A stretch of DNA of 39,138 nt. Source: Vicinamibacterales bacterium. Its GTDB lineage: Bacteria > Acidobacteriota > Vicinamibacteria > Vicinamibacterales > Fen-181. The translations under genes were made by a program, and so were the position numbers. Below are positions 25,358-37,012 of the stretch, piece by piece. Below the pieces are notes generated by a model, which was not told the DNA's origin, did no database searches, and saw only the letters and a program-made list of their open reading frames with translations. Each line of letters opens with the position of its first letter. Positions within the stretch are counted from its first letter, which is position 1. Where the stretch lies: assembly GCA_036504215.1 (NCBI GenBank), contig DASXVO010000076.1, forward strand, positions 99,079 through 138,216. Reading direction: 5' to 3'.

Positions 25358-28300
25358 CTACTCTCCGGATCGGGCACGTGCCACGTCCTGCAGGACCTTC
25401 GACAGTTCCACCGCGTCAATGGGCTTCGACAGGTACCCGTCCATGCCCGCCTCCAGGCACCGCTCGCGATCGCCGGACATCGCATGTGCCGTCATGGCGT
25501 AGATCGGCACGTGCCGCGAACCGCCCGCCTCCTCGGCCCTGATGGCCCGCGTGGCCTCGAGGCCGTTCATCTCGGGCATCTGGACGTCCATCAGGATGAG
25601 ATCGAACCGTTCGTGCCGCGCCCTCGCGACCGCCTCCGTGCCACTGACGACAAGCGACGCGCGGTGGCCGCGCTTCTCGAGGAGGCGAGTCGCCAGTTTC
25701 TGGTTCACGGCATTGTCCTCGGCGACGAGGACGCTCAACGCCACACCGTGCTCGCGGAGCGAGTGCCGCGTCACGAGCGTGGTCGAGATCTGCGCAACGT
25801 CCGGCCGAGGTCCGAGCACCGCGACGACGGTGTCCAGGAGGTCGGACTCCCGGATTGGTTTGGTGAGATACCCCTGAATGCCCGCCTGTCGGCACCGCGC
25901 CGCGTCACCCGGCTGTCCGGCCGATGTCAGCATGATCAGCGCCGGCGCCGCATGCGTGGGGTGTTGGCGGATCTGTCCAGCCACGGCAAACCCGTCCATC
26001 TCGGGCATCATGGCGTCGATGAGCGCCAGCCGGAACGGCGCGCCCGCGGCCACCGCTCCATCGAGAGCGGCGATTGCCGCCACGCCGCCATCGACACAGA
26101 CCGGTTCCATCCTCCAACGGCGCAGCGTGTGGAGCAGCAGACGGCGGTTCACTTCGTGGTCGTCGACGACCAGCACGCGAAGGCCCACGAGCGTCTCATC
26201 GTCGGCGGGAACGAGTGCCGGAAGTTCGTGCGCCACGCCGAACTGGACGTCGAAGGAGAACGTGCTGCCACCGCTCGGACGGCTGGCGACTTCGATCCGC
26301 CCTCCCATCAGTGAGATCAGGCGCTGCGAAATCGCCAGGCCGAGACCGGTGCCGCCGTAGCGTCGCGTGGTCGATCCATCCACCTGCACGAACGCTCCGA
26401 AGATCGCCTCGAGCTTGTCGGCCGGAATCCCGATACCGGTGTCATGGACGCGAAATCGCAGCACGACATCTCCGTTGGCCGACTGCGGTGCGCCATCTGC
26501 GACTTCCACGCTCACCTCGCCCTCGTCGGTGAACTTGATGGCATTGCCCACGAGGTTGAGGAGCACCTGTCGCAGCCGCCCCGGATCGCCCACCACCTGA
26601 TCGGGCACCGCGTCGGGCACGTGCCACATCAGTTCGAGGCCCTTCTGCTGTGCCCGCACGGCCAGGGTCTTCAGCGTGTCCACGATCAGGGCGCGGAGCC
26701 TGAATCCGACGCGTTCGAGATCGAGGCGGCCCGCCTCGATCTTCGAGAAGTCGAGGATGTCGTTGATGATGCTCAGCAATCCCTGCGCCGAATCCCGCAC
26801 GGTGGAAAGATAGTCGGCTTGTTCGGCCGTCAGTTCCGTGGCGAGCGCCAGTTCGGTCATGCCGACGATGCCGTTCATCGGCGTCCGGATCTCGTGGCTC
26901 ATATTCGCGAGGAACTCGCTCTTGGCCCGGTTCGCGCCCTCGGCGCGCTCCTTCGCCGCCTCGAGCGCGTCCTGCGTGGCCCTCCGCTCGGCGACCTCGG
27001 CCTGCAGCCGATCCTGCGCTTGCCGACGCTCGGCCACCTCGAGTTGCAGGGCGCGGGTCCGCTCGTCGACCATGCGCATCAACTCCCGCTCGCGGACACG
27101 AACGCTTCGCATGCGGAGGCCGTACGCCCCCGAAGTGGCGGCCACCAGTCCCGCCAGAATCAACGTCCAGAACCAGGTCGTCTGGTAGACATACGGCCGA
27201 AGCTCGAAGGCCGCCGATGCGCCGGTCTCGGACCATCCGAGCGGACTGCTGCTGGCGGTCACCCGGAATGTATACCGGCCCGGCGGCAGGTTCGTGTAGA
27301 ACGCCGTGCGACGCCCCTGCGCCTCGTTCCAGGTCGTGTCGAAGCCGTCGAGGCGATAGCGATACCGTACCCGCTCGGGCGCGCCCAGACTGATCCCGGT
27401 GTACTGGAACTGAATCTCCCGACGTCCGGGCGGCAGGCTGGCGAGGCCGTACGGCGAATACTCGTTGCGGTCGGCCACGAGACGCTGGACGTGCACCAGC
27501 GGCGGCTGCGGGTGTTTCGTCAGGGATCCCGGATCGACCGCCACCGCGCCGGCTTGCGTCGAGAACCAGAGGCGGCCGTTGGACGCCCGCCAGGCCGAGG
27601 GCTGCGTGCCCCCATTGCATTCGCGTGCCCGCATCCCTTCCGCGTAGCCGTAGGTCGTTGATGTCACGGTGCGCAGCGCGCCGCGGGCGACCGAGCGCAG
27701 GTCCGCCTTGGACACCCGGAAGATGCCCTTGTTGCAGGTCATCCACAGGTAGCCGAGCCCATCGTCGAGGATGGCGTAGACCGAGTCGTCTGTCAGTCCG
27801 GTCTTGTACGTGATCGACCTGGCCGAACGGCCTTCGATTCGGACGAGGCCTCCGCCGCCGGTCCCGATCCACACCACGCCTTCGGCATCCTCCAGGATCG
27901 CGAACACCCGTTGCCGGGCCGATACGTCGGGGACCGTGACCGGCGTCAGACGTCCCTGCTCGAAGCGCACGGCACCGTAGCGCGTGCCGATCCAGAGGAC
28001 ACCCTGCCGGTCCAGCATGAGCGCTCGCACGTCGTTACTGGGCAGGCCGTCTCTGGTGGTCAGGACACTGACCCTGTTGTCGAAGAGGTGCACCAGGCCG
28101 TCGTTCACCGTGCCCACCCACAGGCTGCCGTCCGGCGCCGGAAACAGGGAGCGGATGAAGACGAGCGGCACGCCGGCCCGCTGACGATAGGTCGTGAGAC
28201 GCCCGCCATCCAGGACCGACAAGCCGGTGTCGGTGCCGATCCACACGCGGCCCTTGCGATCGGAGACGATCGCGTTGATCTCGTTGCTGGAGAGTCCGTC

Positions 28301-29470
28301 GCGGGTCGTGAAGCCCCTTACGCCGCCCGGCGTCATGCGCCAGGCTCCGCCCCGATCCGTTCCAACCCAGATGGCGCCCGTCGAATCTTCGTGCACGCTC
28401 CACGCGCCGCCCGGCGCCAGGCCCTCGGGCGCGCCATAATTGAGGAAGACGCTGTCCTTCAGTCGGACCACGCCGCCGCCCTGCATGCCTGCCCAGAGGT
28501 TTCCATCGCGGTCGTTCATCAGGCTGGTGACGCGGTTGTACGGCAGGCCGTCGGCCTCGCTCAGCGTCGAGAACTGGCCCGCGTCGAATCGGGCCAGTCC
28601 GCCCGCGTCGGTGCCGATCCACAGCACGCCGTGGTCGTCGCGGATCAGCGCCCGAATGTACGGATTCGGCAGGCCGGATCCGGCGCCGAAGTGATCGACG
28701 CGGTCGCCCTGCCAGTGGTGCAGGCCGTCGCGTCCGCCGACCCACAAGCCACCCGCCCCGTCGTCGACGATGGCGGAGATCGGCGTCCGCGCGAGTGGAT
28801 TGCCGCTCGGCAAGGGCACGACTCGGTCGCCTTGAAAGGCCACCAGCCCGCCTCCCGTGCCAACCCACAATCTACCGTCCGGCCCGCCGTAGATGGCCGC
28901 GACATCGTCGTGGGGCAGGCCGTCCCTTGTCGAGTAGGTTGTGAACCGCCCGCCGGCGAAGCGCGTGAGTCCACCCCCGAGGGTTCCAATCCAGAGCGTG
29001 CCCTTCGAGTCCTCGTAGAGGGCGTAGACATCCTCTCTCGGCAGGCCGTCCTTTGCCCTGTAGGCGGTGAAGCGGCCCTGTGCATAGCGAACGAGGCCTC
29101 CGCCGGTACCGATCCAAAGCGTTCCGTCGCGTCCCTCGACGATGCACTGGGTGGTGTTGTGGGGGTAGCCGGGGACGGTCGTCGTGTCGAACGCGGTGAA
29201 CTCGACGCCATCGAACCTGATCAGGCCCTCCTGTGTGCCGATCCACAGGTAGCCATCCCTGGTTTGGGTGACGGCCAGGACGCCATTCTGCGGCAACCCG
29301 TCCTGAATCTGCCAGACTCGGCGGCTGTACTGGGTGAGGGCCCGCCCGCGCTCGAGGGCAAACGAGGGTGCCGCCACGGTCAGCACGACACAGACCGCAG
29401 CCAAGGCCAGAACGCCGGGCCGTGTGCCGACCAGGCCCACACCGCCGGTTGAACGCGGGTCAGTGGCCAT
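25358..29470 (-). CDS. Reg_prop hybrid sensor histidine kinase with two receiver domains
   Basis: A 1370-residue one-protein two-component system. A signal segment (about 15-40) is followed by about a dozen Reg_prop propeller repeats (about 45-665; typical [19 protein letters not shown]), a Y_Y_Y domain (about 690-755) and one membrane helix (about 765-785). A coiled coil leads into HisKA with H859 in [12 protein letters not shown] and a HATPase domain ([28 protein letters not shown]). Two REC domains follow, with phospho-acceptor Asp in [13 protein letters not shown] and [13 protein letters not shown]. Such hybrids in Bacteroidetes and Acidobacteria sense oligosaccharides. ATG29470 begins the signal region; ATG29518 is a possible alternative. 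Without a DNA-binding domain, the final output must be another protein. The polysaccharide deacetylase follows after 10 bp. Confidence 0.95.
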   Translation of the reverse strand: MATDPRSTGGVGLVGTRPGVLALAAVCVVLTVAAPSFALERGRALTQYSRRVWQIQDGLPQNGVLAVTQTRDGYLWIGTQEGLIRFDGVEFTAFDTTTVPGYPHNTTQCIVEGRDGTLWIGTGGGLVRYAQGRFTAYRAKDGLPREDVYALYEDSKGTLWIGTLGGGLTRFAGGRFTTYSTRDGLPHDDVAAIYGGPDGRLWVGTGGGLVAFQGDRVVPLPSGNPLARTPISAIVDDGAGGLWVGGRDGLHHWQGDRVDHFGAGSGLPNPYIRALIRDDHGVLWIGTDAGGLARFDAGQFSTLSEADGLPYNRVTSLMNDRDGNLWAGMQGGGVVRLKDSVFLNYGAPEGLAPGGAWSVHEDSTGAIWVGTDRGGAWRMTPGGVRGFTTRDGLSSNEINAIVSDRKGRVWIGTDTGLSVLDGGRLTTYRQRAGVPLVFIRSLFPAPDGSLWVGTVNDGLVHLFDNRVSVLTTRDGLPSNDVRALMLDRQGVLWIGTRYGAVRFEQGRLTPVTVPDVSARQRVFAILEDAEGVVWIGTGGGGLVRIEGRSARSITYKTGLTDDSVYAILDDGLGYLWMTCNKGIFRVSKADLRSVARGALRTVTSTTYGYAEGMRARECNGGTQPSAWRASNGRLWFSTQAGAVAVDPGSLTKHPQPPLVHVQRLVADRNEYSPYGLASLPPGRREIQFQYTGISLGAPERVRYRYRLDGFDTTWNEAQGRRTAFYTNLPPGRYTFRVTASSSPLGWSETGASAAFELRPYVYQTTWFWTLILAGLVAATSGAYGLRMRSVRVRERELMRMVDERTRALQLEVAERRQAQDRLQAEVAERRATQDALEAAKERAEGANRAKSEFLANMSHEIRTPMNGIVGMTELALATELTAEQADYLSTVRDSAQGLLSIINDILDFSKIEAGRLDLERVGFRLRALIVDTLKTLAVRAQQKGLELMWHVPDAVPDQVVGDPGRLRQVLLNLVGNAIKFTDEGEVSVEVADGAPQSANGDVVLRFRVHDTGIGIPADKLEAIFGAFVQVDGSTTRRYGGTGLGLAISQRLISLMGGRIEVASRPSGGSTFSFDVQFGVAHELPALVPADDETLVGLRVLVVDDHEVNRRLLLHTLRRWRMEPVCVDGGVAAIAALDGAVAAGAPFRLALIDAMMPEMDGFAVAGQIRQHPTHAAPALIMLTSAGQPGDAARCRQAGIQGYLTKPIRESDLLDTVVAVLGPRPDVAQISTTLVTRHSLREHGVALSVLVAEDNAVNQKLATRLLEKRGHRASLVVSGTEAVARARHERFDLILMDVQMPEMNGLEATRAIRAEEAGGSRHVPIYAMTAHAMSGDRERCLEAGMDGYLSKPIDAVELSKVLQDVARARSGE

Positions 29471-29689
29471 AGGAAACCGTCGGGCGGGCGCAAGGCCCCC
29501 TCCTCTAGAAATCGTCATCGGACGTGCATGCTTGACCCCTGGGCCGTACCTTTGGCGCCAAACGCTGCCGGTTCGCACACGTTGAAGCCCTCCTCGCTGT
29601 CGACCGGTGTCGACTTCTTCCACGCCACGGAGCCGTCGATGTCGAGCACCCTGGCGGTGACAGGCAGCCCCGGTACCGTCCCGCCGGAG
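29471..29689. other. Divergent promoter region of the hybrid kinase
   Basis: About 220 bases between the kinase start and the VWFA-related remnant. A plus-strand frame here contains [17 protein letters not shown], which may be further remnant of the same lost gene, but this is not firm. No clear promoter elements are seen. Confidence 0.3.
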
Positions 29690-29973
29690 CAGGCATGGGC
29701 GGCCGCGGCATGGGCTTCCGCTCACCGCAGGTGCAGTTCCAGATCGGCTTCCTTCGGTCGCTCGCCGAGACGACCGGCGGGCGGGTGTTTCGAGCGAGTC
29801 CCCGGCTGTCGGTCGAGGAAGTGTTCCAGTTGGTTCTCGACGACGCGCGGTCGCGGCATGTGCTGACGTACTCGCCGGACAGACCTGCGTCGGGGTGGCA
29901 CAAGCTGCAGGTCGAGCTGGCTGGCGCCAGGGGCGATGTGGTGGCACGCCGCGGCTACTTCGTGGCCGGCATT
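29690..29973 (+). pseudogene. C-terminal remnant of a VWFA-related protein
   Basis: An open stretch of about 90 codons reads [54 protein letters not shown] and [11 protein letters not shown]. This is the characteristic end of the VWFA-related domain proteins frequent in Acidobacteria, where a Tyr-rich repeat ends in ARRGY(F/Y). The first 200 or more residues, including the metal-ion-binding DxSxS site, are absent, and the frame runs on past the normal end without a stop. It is a truncated relic inserted between the kinase promoter and the MFS gene. Confidence 0.7.
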
Positions 29974-30175
29974 CATCGAGCCACTTCACGGCATCACCTC
30001 TCGAACCAGAACGGCCTGATGGGGCTGCGACCGAGCCGTGCTACCCTTCGACTCCGTTGTGTTGCGCGCCTGCCCAGCCCGTGGCGTGCGATGTCGTCCC
30101 GCTCCGTTCATCGCCGACCGGCGCCATGCCACGAGCTCGAGGCACAGGCGTGCGCACACGTGGAGAGTTACTCGC

Positions 30176-31402
30176 ATGGCCACCAGGTTCGGGACAGAAC
30201 CCATTCGTGTCGCGCCGCACCCCTGGATCTGGATGCTGCTCTACTTCCCGCTCGGGTTGGCCATCGGGTTCCCGTCGGTGGCGCTCGGATTCCTCGGGAG
30301 CCGTGCCGGTCTCGATGTCTCTGCCGTTGCCGCGATCGTCGGCATGACGTTTCTCGCCGGCGGGTGGAAGTTCCTCTGGGCACCGATTGGCGACTACACG
30401 CTGTCGCGCAAGACGTGGTACCTGATTGCCATCGCGTCCATCGCCATCGGCCTTGCCGTGATGACGGCGATCCCCATCTCCAAGGCCACCGCGCCGCTGC
30501 TCTCCGCCGTCACGCTGTTGACGACGGTGGCCGGAACGTTCAGCGCCTTCGCGACCGAAGGGCTGATGGCGCACAACGTGCCGACGGCCGCGCGCGGCCG
30601 GGCCGCGGGCTGGTTCCAGGCGGGCAACCAATTCGGCCAGACCGCCGGCGGGGGCATCGGGCTCTGGCTCGTGGAGCACTCGCCGGCGCCGTGGGTTGGG
30701 GGAGTGGTGCTCGCACTGATTCTCTGTGGCTGCGCGCTCGGGTTGATCGGCCTCGAAGAACCGCCGCGCCACATGGGTGACGCCTCCGTTGGTGCGCGTG
30801 TTCGCGATGCATGGCGCGAGTTGACCGACGTGCTGCGCGCCCGTGCCGGGCGGATTGCGCTCATTCTCGCGATCCTGCCCATCGGGACCGGCGCTGCGAT
30901 GTTTCTCTTCAGTGCAATCGCGCAGGAGTTCCACGCTTCCTCCGACGTCGTCTCCGCGGTCCTCGGTCTGGGCGGCGGGGTGGCGATTGTGGCGGGTTGC
31001 TTCGTCGGCGGCCGGCTCGCCGATCGCGTGCCGAAGCCGACCGCGTACGCCGTATCCTGCGGCCTCGGCCTCGTGGCCTGCGTCGTGATGGCGCTGTCGC
31101 CGCGGACGTCTGCCGCCTACGGGGCGACCACGCTGCTCTACACATTCACGCTGGGGATGGTCACTGCATCGTTCACCGGACTCGTGCTGGCCATCATCGG
31201 CGAGAGCGCGGCGGCGACGAAGATCAACCTCTTCTTCGCGATCAACACGCTGTTCAGCCTCGGCATGCTGAGGCTGGTCGGCTGGGCACACGATGCCTGG
31301 TCCACCAACGGCATGCTGATGACCGAAGCGCTCGTCGGCGTGGCAGCCCTCGTGCTCTTCGTCCTGCTGGCCGGTCGCGTGCGCGGAGCCGAGGTGGCGT
31401 AG
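30176..31402 (+). CDS. MFS transporter (AmpG/PAT-like)
   Basis: A 408-residue protein with about 12 hydrophobic helices in two six-helix halves separated by a hydrophilic loop near residues 190-225 ([20 protein letters not shown]). The segment [15 protein letters not shown] in the TM2-TM3 region resembles the AmpG/PAT subgroup (KFLWAPLxD), which imports muropeptides or acetyl-CoA-like molecules. [14 protein letters not shown] is the second-half equivalent of the MFS loop motif. ATG30176 has GGAG about 10 bases upstream; the frame is open 138 bases further but without signals. The gene is intact while its neighbours on both sides are pseudogenes. Substrate unknown. Confidence 0.88.
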   Translation: MATRFGTEPIRVAPHPWIWMLLYFPLGLAIGFPSVALGFLGSRAGLDVSAVAAIVGMTFLAGGWKFLWAPIGDYTLSRKTWYLIAIASIAIGLAVMTAIPISKATAPLLSAVTLLTTVAGTFSAFATEGLMAHNVPTAARGRAAGWFQAGNQFGQTAGGGIGLWLVEHSPAPWVGGVVLALILCGCALGLIGLEEPPRHMGDASVGARVRDAWRELTDVLRARAGRIALILAILPIGTGAAMFLFSAIAQEFHASSDVVSAVLGLGGGVAIVAGCFVGGRLADRVPKPTAYAVSCGLGLVACVVMALSPRTSAAYGATTLLYTFTLGMVTASFTGLVLAIIGESAAATKINLFFAINTLFSLGMLRLVGWAHDAWSTNGMLMTEALVGVAALVLFVLLAGRVRGAEVA

Positions 31403-31461
31403 TCGCCCGGTCGCATCTCCTTTTCTGGTGGTACACGCGGTGCCGGTACGGAGGCCTGTCG

Positions 31462-31801
31462 GTGACGATGCTGACTGCGATTCAGGCGGACATCGTGACA
31501 CTTGACGTCGATGCCATCGTGAACGCCGCGAACTCATCGCTACGCGGCGGCGGCGGCGTCGACGGTGCGATCCACCGGGCGGCTGGTCCGGCCCTGCTGG
31601 CCGAGTGCCGCGCGCTCGGCGGATGCCCGACGGGGGGACGCGAAGATCACGGGCGTCTACGGCTACCCGGTCGGGCTCGCAGCCGGTGTTGCCGTGGACA
31701 GCGTCCGCCGCGCGCCTCGCTCGGAGTCCGCGTTCGAACAGGTCATCTTCTGCTGCTTCTCGCGCCGTGACTTCGAGGTCTACGACCGGCTGCTGGCGTG
31801 A
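31462..31801 (+). pseudogene. Macro-domain (ADP-ribose hydrolase) gene with frameshift and internal deletion
   Basis: It begins after a good GGAGG (31450-31454) as [36 protein letters not shown], with the NAANSSL and [12 protein letters not shown]-ribose-binding motifs, and continues to LGGCPTG. Six consecutive G bases at 31632-31637 shift the frame. The shifted frame reads DAKIT and jumps directly to [18 protein letters not shown], then [19 protein letters not shown] and a stop. In intact macro domains about 60-70 residues (PxYxLPAxYVIHTVGP to FPAISTG) lie between these blocks. So there is one extra G and one deletion near 31650, and the protein cannot fold normally. Family role: removal of ADP-ribose or O-acetyl-ADP-ribose. 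Confidence 0.85.
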
Positions 31802-31825
31802 GCCGTTGTCCTCCGAGTCCGCACC

Positions 31826-31970
31826 ATGACGGACAGATCGAGCGCCCAGGGCGAAGATCTCGCGCACATTCACGACAGAGGATACGGTGATCTGGCGAGG
31901 GACTGGTGTGACGCCGGACGTGGCCGTGACACCGGTGGGGGAAGTGTTGAACGACGCCTTCGACCCCGAG
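31826..31970 (+). pseudogene. SAM methyltransferase remnant with internal deletion
   Basis: ATG31826 opens MTDRSSAQGEDLAHIHDRGYGDLARD, the usual N-terminus of a class I methyltransferase group (EDLAxIHxxGYGDLA). After a few codons a different frame (0) reads DVAVTPVGEVLNDAFDPE, which corresponds to the later block (xALGEVLNYLFD) of the same family. The SAM-binding part (VVDLGCGSG and beyond), about 65 residues, is missing, as is the C-terminal half. Assignment rests on recognising these two blocks in order; a profile search would be needed to confirm it. Confidence 0.5.
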
Positions 31971-32018
31971 TGTTGCCCTTTCGTGGTATGAATCGCCGTC
32001 TGCCGAGGAGGCACATCG

Positions 32019-32260
32019 ATGACAGAGACTACCGCCACGCCACGGGCCGGTGAGCAGCCGGTCATCCTCGTCGTCGGCAAGTAGCTACGAGTACGGGAAG
32101 ATCTCCAAAGCCGTCAGCGGTCGCAGGATTGCTTCGTGGTGATCGTGGACCACGGAAAGGGTCGTCAACAAGGACTGCATCGAGGCGATCGCCGGCCTCG
32201 AAGGCGTCAAGAACGCACAGTGGTTCATCCGAAGCAAGATGCAGGATCCGGCCACCTGAG
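32019..32260 (+). pseudogene. Small unknown gene interrupted by frameshifts or a UGA
   Basis: An excellent ribosome binding site, AGGAGG (32006-32011), precedes ATG32019 (MTETTATPRAGEQPVILVVGK, then TAG32082). Frame 1 continues at once with SYEYGKISKAVSG. Either frame 0 (QDCFVVIVDHGK, from 32124) is then used, or frame 1 is read through a TGA near 32140. Frame 1 ends with VVNKDCIEAIAGLEGVKNAQWF and IRSKMQDPAT before TGA32260. The segments look like one protein of about 80 residues. I do not recognise the family. It is either decayed or, less likely, recoded. Confidence 0.5.
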
Positions 32261-33107
32261 GCCTGGCCGGGAGTGGTGGCACGGCTCGAAACTCGGCCGA
32301 GCGGGTCTCGAACTGCTGGGCGAGTTGACGCGGACTTTCTGGTACAAGGATGGCAGACCGGTGTACGCGACGGCGGCGCGGTCCAATGCGCAGCGTTCGG
32401 GAAACTCGTCCCCCAGACCGCGGTGTGCAGTGGTCCTGTGCGACGACAACAAACTGTTCGGCATGGAGGTGATTGGACGCGGCAACGCGGCCGCCCACAG
32501 GCGTCGCAACTCAGTCGCGAAGCAAGCCCGGCACGCGTGTCACGTGGTGGACCTCGGCCAGCAAAAGGAGCGTGTCAATACCGGGCGCACGTCTGTGCTG
32601 TTCGCCAGCCTGATCGCCCAGTTCCTCAGTCCTGGATCGAAGCCGAAGGCCACGCTGGGCACCCAGTGCCAACGGGCCCTGGCCATTGCCTACGATTGGA
32701 CGAAGACGTCCAGTGGGCCTGGCGGCCAGCCGTCGCATGCGAATCTGCTCGTCGACATCGGGTCGATGGGTTTGCAGCCGACGGGTCCCCAGTCGCCGCC
32801 GCAGCCAGCCGGCACCGGAGCATTGCGCGCTCCACGGTACGACGAGCTGTGGCGGGAGTGGATCGACTCCTCGAGGAATATTGGGACCATTGGAAACACG
32901 CTGCAACTCTGGCGGGCGGAGGGCTTCGAAGACGTCCGGGGCGACTGCATCTTCGCGTCGAACGTGCCGCACGTGGAGCGTTCCGCGGAACTCAGGCGGC
33001 ATGTGCTGGTGCCGCCGGATTGGCTCACACCCGCATGGAGGACCAGGGCGGAGGCGACCAGGACGTTGGTGAAGGTCGAGCGACGCGCGCCCGGTCAGGA
33101 GGATTAG
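32136..33107 (+). CDS. Hypothetical protein, start uncertain
   Basis: The frame has high GC at third positions and real-protein composition from about 32280 to the TAG at 33107 (ELTRTFWYKDGRPVYATAAR, VVLCDDNKLFGMEVIGRGN, YDELWREWIDSSRNIGTIGN, LVPPDWLTPAWRTRAEATR). I recognise no domain. There is no signal peptide or membrane helix. GTG32136 is the most upstream start with an AGGA nearby, but the first 45 codons overlap the better coding signal of the small broken gene ending at 32260. The true N-terminus is therefore probably later (for example TTG near 32325) or has been lost. It may be the truncated remainder of a larger gene. Confidence 0.5.
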   Translation: MVIVDHGKGRQQGLHRGDRRPRRRQERTVVHPKQDAGSGHLRPGREWWHGSKLGRAGLELLGELTRTFWYKDGRPVYATAARSNAQRSGNSSPRPRCAVVLCDDNKLFGMEVIGRGNAAAHRRRNSVAKQARHACHVVDLGQQKERVNTGRTSVLFASLIAQFLSPGSKPKATLGTQCQRALAIAYDWTKTSSGPGGQPSHANLLVDIGSMGLQPTGPQSPPQPAGTGALRAPRYDELWREWIDSSRNIGTIGNTLQLWRAEGFEDVRGDCIFASNVPHVERSAELRRHVLVPPDWLTPAWRTRAEATRTLVKVERRAPGQED

Positions 33108-33151
33108 CTCTTCCGGCGCGGTCCACGTCGGTCGAGTAGAATGGCAATCCG

Positions 33152-34864
<1,713 letters not shown>

Positions 34865-34887
34865 ACGACACTGCTGGAGGGAGCGTC

Positions 34888-36978
34888 ATGGTCAACCGTC
34901 TGCGTGCTGTTGTCGGGGCCGTCCGAGTCGGCGCGGTCTTGCCCGTTCTGGTCGTCGCGCTCTTCGCCCTGCTCGTCAACACGACTGCCGTCGATGCGCG
35001 CGTCGTCAAGGTGGTGGTCGATTCGCGGGCGGCCGTCGCGGGCGGTCTCGCGTTCGGTGCCGCCGGCGCGTACGAGCGGATCGCTGGACGCGTCTTCTAC
35101 GCCTTCGATCCGTCGAACCCGCAGGACCGGCAGATTGTCGATCTCTCGCTCGCGCCCCGCAATGCGGCTGGGGAGGTCGAGGCCTGGGGCGAGGTCGTCA
35201 TCCTGCGTCCGGTCGATGCGTCGCGCAGCAGCGGGCTCACCCTGGTCGACGTGACGAACCGCGGCAACCAGACGACCTTCGTGTTTCACCTGGGCGCGCG
35301 GCGTGACCTGGCGCCCGACTCGCCCGAGTACTACGGCGACGCGCTCCTGCTGAGACGCGGTGTGACCATCGTCGCCATCGGCTGGCAGTGGGATGTGCCA
35401 CCGCAGGCCGGCCTCCTGCACTTCCATCCGCCAGCCGTCGGCGGCGCCGACCATCCCGTCACGGGCATGGTGAGGTGCGACGTCACCGTTGACACGCCGA
35501 CGCGGACGATCTCGTTGGGACACACCGTGGGGGCGTCACGGGCACTGGCCTATCCGGTGGCCGACCAGGATGACGCGGCGAACGTGCTGACCGTGCGCGA
35601 CGACCCGGTCGGGGAGCGTCGCGTCGTGCCGCGGTCGGCTTGGCGGTTCGCGCGAGAAGATGGCGCCGGAACGGTCACTGACGATCCGCGCTCCATCTAC
35701 ATGGCCGACGGATTCCAACCGGGGAAGATCTACGAGGCGGTCTATCGCGCGAAGGAGGCGGTGGTCGTCGGGACGGGATTGGCGGCGGTGCGGGACATCA
35801 TCTCGTTCCTGAAATACGACCCGTCGAGCCCGGCGCCGACGCGATTCGGGATCGCCTACGGGGTGTCGCAAACGGGGCGCCTGCTCCGGCACTTCCTCTA
35901 TCAGGGATTCAACGCGGACGAGCAGGGCCGCCGAGCCTACGACGGCATCTTCTCACACACTGCCGGGGCGGGACGGGGAAGCTTCAACCACCGGTTCGCC
36001 CAACCCTCGCGCGACGCGCAGCCGTACACGACGTTCTTCTACCCGACAGATGTTTTCCCCTTCACCAGCGTCGAGGAAGTCGATCCCGACACGGGTGCGC
36101 GCGATGGGCTGCTGTCGCACGCGGGTCCAACGGCCAACCTGCCAAAGGTGTTCTACGTGGACGGTGGCTACGAGTACTGGGGGCGTGCGGCGTCGCTGAC
36201 GCACACGACAGTGGACGGTCGGCACGACGTGGGATTCACGCGGCGCGAGCGCCGCTACGTCATCGCGTCGGCGCAGCATTCCAGCCCCGCGCCGTTCCCG
36301 CCGCCGCCTGCCTCTCGCGACCAGGCGGCGCCGTCGTACCGCGGCAACGTGATGGACCAGCGGCTCGCGCTGCGGGCGCTCTTCGTCGCGCTCTCCGATT
36401 GGGTGGTGCGCGGAACCCTTCCTCCTCCGTCTTCGTATCCCACCCTTGCGCGCGGCGAGTTGACGTCGTCCGACCGGCTGACGTTCCCGAAGATACCTGG
36501 CGTTGCGGTGGCGCGCATCCCGGCGCAGCCGTACCGCATGGACTTCGGCCCCCACTGGACGGACGGCATCGTCGAACTCGAACCGCCTCGTCTCGGCGCG
36601 CCGTTCAAGGTGCTCGTGCCCCGCGTGGACGGCTTCGGGAACGACGCAGCCGGCATCCGCAGCGTGGAACTTCGCGTGCCGCTGGCGACCTACCTGCCGT
36701 GGCACCTTCGCACCGGGCTGCCGGCGGGAACGGATCGGCTGATGAGTTTCACGGGGACGTTCATCCCGCTTCCCCGGACAGAACGCGGCCGGACAGCCAG
36801 CGGTGACGCACGTCCGGCCATTGCGCGTCTGTACCCGAGCCGGGCCGCGTTCCTGACGCGCGTCGATGCGGCTTCGCGCACCCTCGTGCGCGAGCGGTTC
36901 ATGCTGCCCGGCGACGTCCCTGCCGCCCGCCAGCGGATGGCCGAGACGTGGGACTGGATCGCGCAACAGGATCAGTGA
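34888..36978 (+). CDS. Large exported alpha/beta-hydrolase-domain protein
   Basis: A 696-residue protein with an N-terminal signal or anchor (about 12-33; AVRVGAVLPVLVVALFALLVN). The body matches the 'alpha/beta hydrolase domain' family of secreted acidobacterial and proteobacterial proteins. It has a beta-rich N-terminal part (VVVDSRAAVAGGLAFGAAGA, YERIAGRVFYAFDPSNP) and a hydrolase core with the nucleophile elbow AYGVSQTGR (GxSxTG). Later conserved segments include YVDGGYEYWGRAASL and a His-rich region near QHSS. ATG34888 is preceded by GGAGG 7 bases upstream, 23 bp after the GGT stop. An esterase or lipase-like function is likely but the substrate is unknown. Confidence 0.8.
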   Translation: MVNRLRAVVGAVRVGAVLPVLVVALFALLVNTTAVDARVVKVVVDSRAAVAGGLAFGAAGAYERIAGRVFYAFDPSNPQDRQIVDLSLAPRNAAGEVEAWGEVVILRPVDASRSSGLTLVDVTNRGNQTTFVFHLGARRDLAPDSPEYYGDALLLRRGVTIVAIGWQWDVPPQAGLLHFHPPAVGGADHPVTGMVRCDVTVDTPTRTISLGHTVGASRALAYPVADQDDAANVLTVRDDPVGERRVVPRSAWRFAREDGAGTVTDDPRSIYMADGFQPGKIYEAVYRAKEAVVVGTGLAAVRDIISFLKYDPSSPAPTRFGIAYGVSQTGRLLRHFLYQGFNADEQGRRAYDGIFSHTAGAGRGSFNHRFAQPSRDAQPYTTFFYPTDVFPFTSVEEVDPDTGARDGLLSHAGPTANLPKVFYVDGGYEYWGRAASLTHTTVDGRHDVGFTRRERRYVIASAQHSSPAPFPPPPASRDQAAPSYRGNVMDQRLALRALFVALSDWVVRGTLPPPSSYPTLARGELTSSDRLTFPKIPGVAVARIPAQPYRMDFGPHWTDGIVELEPPRLGAPFKVLVPRVDGFGNDAAGIRSVELRVPLATYLPWHLRTGLPAGTDRLMSFTGTFIPLPRTERGRTASGDARPAIARLYPSRAAFLTRVDAASRTLVRERFMLPGDVPAARQRMAETWDWIAQQDQ

Positions 36979-37012
36979 CCTGTCGGCCCACCGTGATGAC
37001 GAGAGGACAGCC

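Noticed and set aside
30041-32080. 679-residue minus-strand ORF opposite the MFS transporter and pseudogenes
   Set aside because: Low-complexity Arg/His/Gly-rich translation with no start signal; the plus strand has clear transporter helices and macro-domain motifs.
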